DNA of 64,000 nucleotides from Longitalea arenae (GTDB lineage: Bacteria; Bacteroidota; Bacteroidia; Chitinophagales; Chitinophagaceae): NCBI RefSeq assembly GCF_016924755.1, contig NZ_JAFFJX010000025.1, positions 1 to 64,000 of the forward strand. The letters are read 5' to 3'. The notes under the pieces were generated by a model, which did not search any database, was not told the origin of the DNA, and saw only the letters and a list, made by a program, of their open reading frames with translations. Shown here in pieces: positions 9,092 to 17,121 of the stretch (the stretch's first letter is position 1; every line of letters begins with the position of its first letter). The translations under genes and the position numbers were made by a program.

Positions 9092-10165
9092 ATGAACAAG
9101 CTGGTGGTTCGATTCCTTGTTATTATTGTAGCAAAGCTATTATTATCTACCGCACGAGCCCAACCCGTCGGTAATAATTTATACCCCTTAACATTACCAT
9201 ACGGGAAAGTGATCGACTGGCATTCGGGAATTGTTCATGATAGTTTTCGTACATATATTTTTTTTCCACCTGGTTATGACAGCTCAAAACGTTCTTATCC
9301 TGTACTATTTTTAACAGATGGCGATTGGAGCTTTACTGCCGCAGTGAATGCGTTTGGCAGCTTAAAGCAGGATTACCGGGTAATAGAGCCTGTTATAGTA
9401 GCGATTGGTTATGGTGATGGTCCCAACCGCAGGGACCGTGATCTTGATCCTGAGAAAGGCGGTTACGCCTTTTTAGAGTGTTTAAAGAAAGAACTTATAC
9501 CATGGATGAATGCCAATTTCAAAGTAAACGATAACCGGGCTTTGTATGGGTATTCACTTGGCGGCAAGTTTGCAACGTTTGCCTTATTCAAAGAGCCTAA
9601 GCTGTTCACGTCAGTAATGATAGGCGCACCTGCCGATGGTGGCAGACATCTATTACCAACGGCTAATCAATATGTAAGCAACGCTGTGGAAATAAGGTCA
9701 AAGGTTTTTTTAGCAACGGGAGAGTTTGAACGTGAAACAGTTAAAAACATAAAGGACTTTTGCCAGTGGTTGCAGTCTCAATCTCCTTCAATACCTGTTA
9801 CCACTTGGGTGGCGCCAGAAATGAATCATGGGGCGGCAATACCTGCCGTATTACAGGAAGCGATCAAAAATACCTACGCGGAAACCAATAAGGAGATCGA
9901 TATTTCAGTGAAGCAGCTTAAAAGTTATGCGGGAACCTATCGGAACACCGTCGCTGATGAAAGTTTTCGCCTGTATGTGAAAAATAGGAAGCTATATATT
10001 GTTTTACACGGATATACCGGCGACTTTCCTTTTCAATTACGAGCCAGTTCAAAAAACACATTTTACCTTAAAGAATATGAACGAATGTTCTGTACATTCA
10101 ACGGAAATAATCTTACTGTAATGTGGCCAGATGGGCGTGAAAGCAAGTACATAAAAGCAAATTAA
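9092..10165 (+). CDS. Secreted alpha/beta-hydrolase esterase (Fes/esterase D-like)
   Basis: An N-terminal signal peptide (about residues 1-23, ending in ARAQP) is followed by an esterase domain of the putative-esterase type: TYIFFPPGYDSSKRSYPVLF, FLTDGDWSF, nucleophile elbow GYSLGGK near residue 153 (Ser of G-Y-S-L-G), and a likely catalytic His in EMNHGAA near residue 245. The first 270 residues fit enterochelin-esterase-like hydrolases, which cleave siderophore or other esters. The last 75 residues (LKSYAGTYRNT onward) form a small beta-rich add-on common in Bacteroidota versions. Export to the periplasm is inferred. Real substrate unknown. Confidence 0.8.
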   Translation: MNKLVVRFLVIIVAKLLLSTARAQPVGNNLYPLTLPYGKVIDWHSGIVHDSFRTYIFFPPGYDSSKRSYPVLFLTDGDWSFTAAVNAFGSLKQDYRVIEPVIVAIGYGDGPNRRDRDLDPEKGGYAFLECLKKELIPWMNANFKVNDNRALYGYSLGGKFATFALFKEPKLFTSVMIGAPADGGRHLLPTANQYVSNAVEIRSKVFLATGEFERETVKNIKDFCQWLQSQSPSIPVTTWVAPEMNHGAAIPAVLQEAIKNTYAETNKEIDISVKQLKSYAGTYRNTVADESFRLYVKNRKLYIVLHGYTGDFPFQLRASSKNTFYLKEYERMFCTFNGNNLTVMWPDGRESKYIKAN

Positions 10166-10368
10166 TAATTGAAGGAACCAATAATGGGCAGATCGATGCA
10201 CTTTTTAAAATTGATGCAAATAATTAGTAACAAATAATCTGACATATGAAAGTTTGAAGCAAGAATTAATTGAAAACTAAAGCGTAAGGATAGGCGGTGC
10301 AATGCTTAATAAAATTTGTCCAGTTGCAGCATCATAGATCAACTAATAAACTCGCCAAGTAAAAAATT

Positions 10369-10965
10369 ATGATTAATATGAAAAGACAGTATGAACGACA
10401 AATTGACAACATCGACATCTTCTTCAATAGCTTTGAGTACTTTCAACTGCTGGAAAGGTCGCTTGCAACAAATCTCGGGCTTACAGAACTTAAAAGTGGT
10501 GTTCAAGTGATTAGAGACAAAAATGGTTGGCGCGAAAACGAAAAGTCAATAGAGTATATATGGGTGGTTCAAATTTCACGTTCATTTGTTGGGTGGGGTG
10601 GTGTTTTTGCAATCAAGTTTAACGAAAACATATTTCGTGAACACTCAAACAAAGAAGAGCTTTTTCAGGGCGTTTTCATTTCGAATAACAACGGAATAGG
10701 AAACTTTTATTCTGAAATTTTAGCAGATACTTCTCAGGACATAATTAGACATTTTAACTTAAATCTGTTTGACGCTAAGAAAGGAGTTACGTTTGATGGT
10801 GTAAGTTATAATGTGCGAATCATTGCCTTGAATATAAATACATTCATTCAGGTCAACAACCCTAATACAGCTGATTGGAAAAGGTGGGAGACTGAGGTTT
10901 GGACAATTGGAAGCAAATTGGCAAAAAAATCAAATAATAAAGAGTTGATAAGTTTGTTTGAATAA
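10369..10965 (+). CDS. Hypothetical protein, 198 residues
   Basis: The ORF starts at ATG 10369 (a second ATG lies at 10378). It encodes a soluble, mixed alpha/beta protein with no signal peptide or membrane segment. Visible stretches such as IWVVQISRSFVGWGGVFAI and DWKRWETEVWTIGSKLAKK give it normal coding character, but I recognise no family. A GC-rich hairpin, CCCGGA at 10975-10980 with TCCGGG at 10983-10988, follows the stop by 10 bp and may act as a weak terminator. Confidence 0.6.
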   Translation: MINMKRQYERQIDNIDIFFNSFEYFQLLERSLATNLGLTELKSGVQVIRDKNGWRENEKSIEYIWVVQISRSFVGWGGVFAIKFNENIFREHSNKEELFQGVFISNNNGIGNFYSEILADTSQDIIRHFNLNLFDAKKGVTFDGVSYNVRIIALNINTFIQVNNPNTADWKRWETEVWTIGSKLAKKSNNKELISLFE

Positions 10966-11044
10966 AATAACAAGCCCGGAAATCCGGGACTATTAAGATA
11001 TTTCATGTAATTCATTACAGGTGTATAGGAACAACGACCGAGAC

Positions 11045-11300
11045 TGTAAAATAATCTTTGACGGGTCCGACCGTTGAATACCATTGACAACTTGAGTTCC
11101 CTTAACTTTATAGACCTCCGGAAGAAGCCTTCACAGTTAATGGTACTTATTTTAAGTCCTTAAAATAATTAGGCTGGAACGTATATTGCCCATGTGTCAT
11201 TGGGCATTTGTTGAATACAATTGGGCGATCTTTTTTATTAAGGAATCCCGTACAGAAAAGTTTTTACAGCATAATACTTTTCCCGGAGTTTAAAACAAAA
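11045..11300 (+). mobile_element. Solo IS110 non-coding end, no transposase
   Basis: This 256-bp segment is about 95 percent identical to the reverse complement of 103-354. It covers the whole non-coding end from the TGTAAAATAATC edge to the AAAACAAAA just before where the transposase would begin, then stops. Downstream sequence (GGTCGAGATACC) is unrelated to the transposase start. It is either a deletion relic or an element reduced to its bridge-RNA-bearing end. Confidence 0.75.
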
Positions 11301-12053
11301 GGTCGAGATACCGAAAGAAAAAAGTAATCTAAAAAACGACGATTTTGGGCAAGAACTAACACCGAACGATCAAATACTATTTGTGCTCTTGTTGAAATGG
11401 TGAACCTCATACTTATTCTTCATTCGAGTTCTTATATTGGTTCTATCTGTGTGTATAAACTACATAAAAAGCATGTGTGTGTTTCAAGTTGCTTATAAAA
11501 AGGATCTCATTTCTAAGTTGTTTATTATTAGTGTATTGATAATTGCAGTTGGATTTGCGTTTAGGTTAATATATAATAAGAGGTGAATGCTTAAAAAACG
11601 GACAAATGCCTTGGTTTGAAATGCGCTCGAGGTCACATGGCGTACGTGGAAGAAGCTGGGCTAAGTAAAGCTCTCATTAAGACAAAGGTCTTGAATGCTG
11701 AACAAAGACCCTGCTATAGATACTTACTTACGGGTGATGATAAGGCCGGATGGAGTAGGGCGCCGCCAAAGTATCTGCATAATCATTTTGACCGTCATCA
11801 ATGTACTATATATTTTAAAGCACCGGTATAAAGTCATTTTTTGGGGTAATGTAATGTATTGCAAATATAATAGATTGTTGACGACTACTGCCGTGCGAAA
11901 CAGCTACAAGAACTATTTATAAAAACGGACACTTCAACAATCTTTCAATTCGTCTTCTATTATTCTAAATACCAGCATATATTACAAAATGGGTGATAAT
12001 CACGTATTCTATCATATTCTTTATTCGTAGAATTGTTAGCAAAATATACTTCC
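11301..12053. other. Gene-poor region
   Basis: About 750 bp with only short, unconvincing ORFs (for example at 11616-11831). A 37-codon hydrophobic reading frame near 11470-11586 (ISVLIIAVGFAFRLIY) might be a membrane-protein relic but I cannot support it as a gene. Confidence 0.4.
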
Positions 12054-14096
12054 ATGCACACATCGGATTTGACACAAACCGAGTTGAAATTATTGGAGGC
12101 TGTAAAAAGGGGCGAATTGGTTGATTTTAGCATTGAAAACGAGTCACCCATACCTGCAAATACATGGGGAGAAGAAAGAATAATTAGAGCCCAGATAATT
12201 GTAGAACTTTTTATAAGTCAAACCAACGACTTGTTGGTGCATCCCAAAGGTGTTCGTATAAAAGCAGCCAGGATCACGGGGCGCTTGGACTTTGAAGACT
12301 TGACTTTAAAATTTCCTTTGATATTAAAAAATTGTTGGTTTGATGAGGATATTGTACTAACGGGTGCAGATGCTGTATTGTTAAATTTTTCCGGAAGTAG
12401 GGTTCGGAATGTATTTGCAGAACGGCTAAATTTAAAGGGTACATTATTCGTTAATGATGGCTTTGTTTGTGAAGGATTATTTGAATTAAGAGATTCTTAC
12501 ATAGGGAGAAGTGTGAATGCACAAGGGGCACAATTTAAAAATGGATCGAAAACGGTTTTTAATGGTCGTCGTATGGTTGTACATGGGGGGGTATATTTTG
12601 CGCTCAAATTTAGTTCAATTGGTGAAATCGATTTAATAGATGCAAAGATTGGAGGAACTGTGTCATTTAATGGCGCTACACTTGAAAACCCTTCTGGATA
12701 TACCCTTATTGGAGATCGGGCTGTTATTAAAGGAGGTTTATATCTTAACGAAAAGTTTACATCGAATGGAAAAGTTAGTTTAATCCTTGGTCAGATAAGT
12801 GGCGGGTTAGTTTGTGATGAGGCAATATTTGTGAACCCTGGAAAAGGAGTGTTAAATGCAGCTGGTATTTCCGTGGCTGGTGCTGTTATATTTAGTAGAG
12901 CAGTCGTAAAGGGGACGATAAATATTTCTTTTGCAACCGTTGGTGGAACTATTGATTTCGCCTATGCGACTCTGGAATGTCCAGGCGGGATGATCTTTGA
13001 TGCCCAGGAATTAACTACTAAAAGTACAATTTTTTTGGGTAAGAAATTTAAAGGAATCGGATCCATAAATCTAATAGGGGCGAATATAGGTGGTGCTTTA
13101 ATTTGTAAAGATTCTCAGTTTATGCAAGAAAATGGTGAGGCTTTTAATGCCACCAGGGTAAATATTAAACACGATTTTATTTTTGAAAGTTCTAAAATAG
13201 AAGGTTCCTTGATACTTTCTAACGGCGAAATAGGTGGTGACTTTTATATGGCAAGGGTTTGTTCTGAAGGATTGACCGTCTTGACAGGGCTTAAGGTTGA
13301 AGGCGATTTAAATTGTTCGGGTGCTAGCTTCAAAAAAAAAGACAATAATGATCAGATTGGTTGGAAAGGATTTCGAACGAATAATATCGTTTTTGTTGCA
13401 GCAGGAATTGATGTGAAGAGAACATTTCATTGGCGCGACATACAAATTGCATCAGAAGGAATGGTAGTGTTGTTAAATGGAAAAGTTGGTCAACTGTTTG
13501 ATGATCTCAAGAGCTGGCCGAGCAAAGGCAAACTGATAATTGAGAACTTTTCATACTCCTCATTTCATAACTCGGTCATAAATATAAGAGAACGCATCGA
13601 ATGGTTGCGAAGGCAGGAAGAGTTTAGCCCACAACCATACGAACAGGTAGTTAAGGTATTGCGATCGGTTGGACATGATAAGTATGCAAGGAGAGTTGCG
13701 CGAGCCAAGCAGAATGACCTTAGAAAGCGAGGAAAGTTGGGCATACCTGAAAAATGTTGGAATTTGTTCCTTGATGTTACAATTGGACACGGCTATCAGG
13801 TTTACCGCATCTTGATAGCGGCTGCAATTATAACAATATTAGGAACTATAGTATTCTCCCGCGCCAACCAATTAGGTATAATGACACCAGTAAAAGAAAC
13901 GCAACCCGGATTTAATGCTTTTATATATTCATTGGATGTATTTTTACCCATTGTAGATCTGAAGCAGGAAGTATACTGGTTACCGATACACGGAGGGAGT
14001 TTTTATATGACTTATTATTGGGTACACATTTTTTTAGGGTGGTTAATAACCACATTAGCTGTTGTCGGTTTAACAGGTATTGTCAAGAAGGATTAA
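12054..14096 (+). CDS. Membrane-anchored beta-helix protein with C-terminal channel-like segment
   Basis: The start is ATG 12054 (MHTSDLTQTE); the longer frame begins with TTG. An N-terminal helical region (TELKLLEAVKRGEL) leads to a long beta-solenoid, residues about 70-480, built from strands such as VRIKAARITGRLDF, IGEIDLIDAKIGGTVSFNGA and GSINLIGANIGGALICKDSQ. This resembles pentapeptide-like or bactofilin-like coils. A basic helical linker follows (RIEWLRRQEEF, KVLRSVGHDKYARRVARAKQ). Two membrane helices flank a loop with SLDVFLPIVDLKQEVYW and WLPIHGG. This C-terminal arrangement is seen in actinobacterial proteins often labelled membrane-associated oxidoreductase, a label I would not trust. 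Function unknown. It ends convergently with the coupling-protein gene, 22 bp away. Confidence 0.8.
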   Translation: MHTSDLTQTELKLLEAVKRGELVDFSIENESPIPANTWGEERIIRAQIIVELFISQTNDLLVHPKGVRIKAARITGRLDFEDLTLKFPLILKNCWFDEDIVLTGADAVLLNFSGSRVRNVFAERLNLKGTLFVNDGFVCEGLFELRDSYIGRSVNAQGAQFKNGSKTVFNGRRMVVHGGVYFALKFSSIGEIDLIDAKIGGTVSFNGATLENPSGYTLIGDRAVIKGGLYLNEKFTSNGKVSLILGQISGGLVCDEAIFVNPGKGVLNAAGISVAGAVIFSRAVVKGTINISFATVGGTIDFAYATLECPGGMIFDAQELTTKSTIFLGKKFKGIGSINLIGANIGGALICKDSQFMQENGEAFNATRVNIKHDFIFESSKIEGSLILSNGEIGGDFYMARVCSEGLTVLTGLKVEGDLNCSGASFKKKDNNDQIGWKGFRTNNIVFVAAGIDVKRTFHWRDIQIASEGMVVLLNGKVGQLFDDLKSWPSKGKLIIENFSYSSFHNSVINIRERIEWLRRQEEFSPQPYEQVVKVLRSVGHDKYARRVARAKQNDLRKRGKLGIPEKCWNLFLDVTIGHGYQVYRILIAAAIITILGTIVFSRANQLGIMTPVKETQPGFNAFIYSLDVFLPIVDLKQEVYWLPIHGGSFYMTYYWVHIFLGWLITTLAVVGLTGIVKKD

Positions 14097-14118
14097 GTCA
14101 ACTGTTTATATTTTGGTA

Positions 14119-16104
14119 TCACTTTTTAATAACCAAATGTTCTTTTGCCGGATCGTTCAACATCCGCTCCATAACCACTTCGGCAATGTCCTGCACATGC
14201 TGCTTAATTTCGAAAAATACCCGCTGGATCTCTTTTGGGTCATTTGCTTTTTCCGATTCCGGCAAAGGCTTAAATGCCGCCTTTTCCTCAGCAAGCGCCG
14301 GCACATCATTAATAATTCGCGAGTGAAAGCCTTTCAGTTCAATCGGCTGGTCCGGATTATCAGCTGTGATCCCGACAAATTCGCCGCTCGAAAGGCTGGA
14401 AATTGTGCTTGGCGGTATCGACGCTTCCAGTTGTTTTGAGTGACTAATCGATGTATCGCTACTGTTGATCGACATGCTTTGGCGATCTTGCATGATTTTG
14501 GGAAAACGTTCCGACAGAAGCTTGGCGGTTTCCCCGCTTACCTGGCCGCTTATGATGTTTCCCGTCATATTGAAAATCGCCTCAGCTTCCTCACGGCTAT
14601 AGACCTGTTTTAATTGACTGTAATCCTGTACGGCGATTATGCAGATGATGTCGTTTGATCGCCCCTGGCCAATCACCCTCAGTACGCTGGAAGCGCGGAT
14701 CGTAGCGAACTCATCATAGATGGTGGCACACTTGTGCCGGCCGGGCTGATTGATTATCTTATTGAGGCGGTCACAGATCAAGGAAATAACTGGGGCCAGC
14801 GCATCAGCTTTTAAGGGGTCATTTCCCAAACAAAAAATCTTCGGCTCTTTCGGGTTATTGATGTCCATCGTAAAGTCATTGCCGGACAGTATATAATACA
14901 AACTGGGCGATGATAACCGGCCTAATGGAATTTTCACCGACGCCAGTTGATTATCTACCGTCTCCATTACATCATTCAGGTAGGCATTGCTGAAAGGATT
15001 GATCAACGTTTCGATTTCCGGCTCATAATTTAATACTGTGAAAAGCTTATCGTAAGGTAGCTGGAGCAGCTCGATCGCATGGGGCAGTGTACAGTACTTA
15101 CCTCCGTCAAACTTTTTCAAAAACCAGATCACGGCCGCCAGCAAGTTGATTGGAGACTCCACGAAAAATTCTCCTTGTCGGCTGGCCCACGTCTTGTTAA
15201 TACTCAGCAGCATTGTTTTGCTCGCTTCAATGGCATCGACGAGATCCTGCAGCATGTCGGGGTACAATGGATTGAGCCGGTGAATCGGTCTCGTGAAGTT
15301 GACACAGAAGAACTTCGGCTCTATAGGGTACTTATGCTTGTTTTTCAGGTAAAGGTTATAGGTCAGGTTTGTCAGCTCCGGATATTTGAAATCAAAGACA
15401 AATTGGGCGAAGGATTTATCACTGAGCTGCCGGATCGCATTCTCGATTATATACCAGCTTTTTCCCGATCCTGGAGAGCCCAGCACCAACAGACCCCTCC
15501 TTGGATTGACATAATTGATCCACATCTTCCGCGTCCTGCCTTTTAATTTGTAGACAGCCGGAAGATTGATGGAATACGGGTTTGTCAACAATCGTTCTTC
15601 TTGGGGAAACGTTTCGTTCGCCCGGTTAAAAACTTCGTTACTCAATTTGCTTTTAATGATCCTGGAAAGCGTTACTCCGCCGGTTAAGATCAACAGATAA
15701 CCGGTCCCGGTAAGCACCATGTAGAGTTGGGCCACCTCAGTCAGTTCCAGTCCCTTTATGGACAGCACCAGCCCGCTTATAAAATAGACTAGCAGCCCGC
15801 AGCCGATGCAGACATAAGATGTCCGGTAATTGGATTTTGGATTTTTTCTTCCTTTGGCGCCCACCAGGGAAATTGCCAAGAAAAGTAGGGATACCAGTTT
15901 TGACTCATTGAAGTGTTTAAAAAAGCCCGATCGGCCAATGTTTGCCAGGAACCTGTCGCCAATTGTGTGGGTCAAGTCCCATTGCTCAAAAGCTCCATAG
16001 CAGTAATAATAAAAGTGAATCAATAAAACAACAATCGAGATCATGCGCGTCAAGTCAATGATCTTCCTTAGCCCCATTTCATTCTCACCGGTCATTGCTC
16101 CCAT
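14119..16104 (-). CDS. mobC: Type IV coupling protein (MobC/TraG-VirD4-like ATPase)
   Basis: An N-terminal membrane region of several helices (ISIVVLLIHFYYYCYGAF, LLFLAISLVGA, LLVYFISGLVLSI, MVLTGTGYLLILTGGVTL) anchors a cytoplasmic ATPase. The Walker A is VLGSPGSGKSW near residue 210 and a Walker B-like CATIYDEFATI lies further on, followed by IIAVQDYSQLKQVY, typical of TraG/TraD coupling proteins with TraM-recognition regions. It connects the relaxase-DNA complex to the mating channel. It starts 15 bp after the relaxase stop (16120) on the same strand, so it is co-transcribed with the mobilisation genes. Start could be 16104 or the internal ATG at 16077. In CTnDOT-type elements this gene is called mobC or traG; the traG of the tra operon (42250) is a different, VirB4-like ATPase. 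Confidence 0.85.
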   Translation of the reverse strand: MGAMTGENEMGLRKIIDLTRMISIVVLLIHFYYYCYGAFEQWDLTHTIGDRFLANIGRSGFFKHFNESKLVSLLFLAISLVGAKGRKNPKSNYRTSYVCIGCGLLVYFISGLVLSIKGLELTEVAQLYMVLTGTGYLLILTGGVTLSRIIKSKLSNEVFNRANETFPQEERLLTNPYSINLPAVYKLKGRTRKMWINYVNPRRGLLVLGSPGSGKSWYIIENAIRQLSDKSFAQFVFDFKYPELTNLTYNLYLKNKHKYPIEPKFFCVNFTRPIHRLNPLYPDMLQDLVDAIEASKTMLLSINKTWASRQGEFFVESPINLLAAVIWFLKKFDGGKYCTLPHAIELLQLPYDKLFTVLNYEPEIETLINPFSNAYLNDVMETVDNQLASVKIPLGRLSSPSLYYILSGNDFTMDINNPKEPKIFCLGNDPLKADALAPVISLICDRLNKIINQPGRHKCATIYDEFATIRASSVLRVIGQGRSNDIICIIAVQDYSQLKQVYSREEAEAIFNMTGNIISGQVSGETAKLLSERFPKIMQDRQSMSINSSDTSISHSKQLEASIPPSTISSLSSGEFVGITADNPDQPIELKGFHSRIINDVPALAEEKAAFKPLPESEKANDPKEIQRVFFEIKQHVQDIAEVVMERMLNDPAKEHLVIKK

Positions 16105-16119
16105 GTATCCTCCTTTTTG

Positions 16120-17121
16120 TTATAAGTGAAGTCGTTTCTTTTTGCGTTTTTTCTTTTGTTGCGGTTGATCATAGGGTACCTGGTCCGCCCCCGATTCGGG
16201 TTGTAAAAGCACTTCCAGCGGTCCCCGTCCGGTAGACGGTAACATGGCTTCTTTTTCTCCTTGTTTGGAGGGCAGCTCCTTTTCCTTTGCAGGAAGGCGT
16301 GGCTGCATCTTCGGTTGTTGCGCCGGTTTAAGTGTTTGGTCCTGCTTCTGCACGGTTTGCGCAGGTCGCTGTTTTTGCTGAAGCGTTTGCGTTTCGTTTT
16401 GCTTTTGAGTTTTTGCCCGCAGCTGTTCATGGATAGATGCGGCGCTGTATTTTTCGTGTAAATCGCTTCCGTTGAATACCGCCTTCTTTTTGTGGTCCAC
16501 GAAGGTCAAACCACCCACAGACCCGTCCTTATTATGGCGTATTAGCAGTTGAATGTTTTCCTTTTTCAGAACGGCCTGTAAGTCCTCAACTGTGGTGACT
16601 GCGGTTTTCATCAAGGCGAGGTCAATGGCGTTTTTGATCCGCTGTTTCAGTGGCGCCCGCAGCAGCGCGTTTTTATCAAAGCGTTTCTGCAGGTATTTCA
16701 TCGTCGGTTTGAGGTAGAGATCACTGGCCTTTATGGGTACGCCGACCATTTTCCCCTGCTCATCCAGAGCACGGTAGACAAGGCCGTTATTTTTGTACAT
16801 CCGCGACTTTTCGCTCCCCTGGTCGGCCACGACGTTATAGTGCCTGAGCACGGCATTCAGCTCTGCCAAAGAGGTATAGTTATAATAGGGCAAAACTGTG
16901 CCCAATACATTCGTTATGGCGCGCTTTGTCTCACTTCTACCGTATTGGACTTTGACAGTATCCACCGGCTTTAATTCAAAGTGTTCCTTCTGCTTGCGGT
17001 TCTCCGCCTTTACCAGGCCAAATTCATCTTCCAGTCGGCGGCTGGCAGGTTTAGAAACATTCTTCCCAATATAGTGCGTGTTGATCGGCTCTCCATTCTC
17101 TTTTATTATCGTGGAGACGAT
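16120..17121 (-). CDS. mobB: Relaxase, 3' exon (C-terminal part)
   Basis: This is the downstream exon of the relaxase interrupted by a group II intron. Reading begins after the intron at 17121 with ATC GTC TCC ACG (I-V-S-T) and continues IIKENGEPINTHYIGKNVSK, the region that normally follows the relaxase HUH motif. The rest contains FGLVKAENRKQKEHF and a long C-terminal tail rich in Gln, Lys and Pro ending in KKKRKKKRLHL, probably DNA-binding. Joined to the 5' exon (19605-19991) it gives 462 residues, in frame with phase 0. Translated from the unspliced transcript, the same frame would open at 17247 inside intron domain V, which is not a real gene start. Confidence 0.85.
   Translation of the reverse strand: MVSTIIKENGEPINTHYIGKNVSKPASRRLEDEFGLVKAENRKQKEHFELKPVDTVKVQYGRSETKRAITNVLGTVLPYYNYTSLAELNAVLRHYNVVADQGSEKSRMYKNNGLVYRALDEQGKMVGVPIKASDLYLKPTMKYLQKRFDKNALLRAPLKQRIKNAIDLALMKTAVTTVEDLQAVLKKENIQLLIRHNKDGSVGGLTFVDHKKKAVFNGSDLHEKYSAASIHEQLRAKTQKQNETQTLQQKQRPAQTVQKQDQTLKPAQQPKMQPRLPAKEKELPSKQGEKEAMLPSTGRGPLEVLLQPESGADQVPYDQPQQKKKRKKKRLHL

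Noticed and set aside
9095-9115. tRNA-like GGTTCGATTCC
   Set aside because: It encodes residues 5-8 of the esterase signal peptide and no acceptor or anticodon stems surround it. No tRNA or rRNA gene was found anywhere in the window.
11616-11831. 71-codon ORF
   Set aside because: Irregular composition, no ribosome-binding context and no domain; probably random.
15079-15546. 155-codon plus-strand ORF inside the coupling protein gene
   Set aside because: Shadow frame with no family; the minus-strand ATPase has clear motifs.
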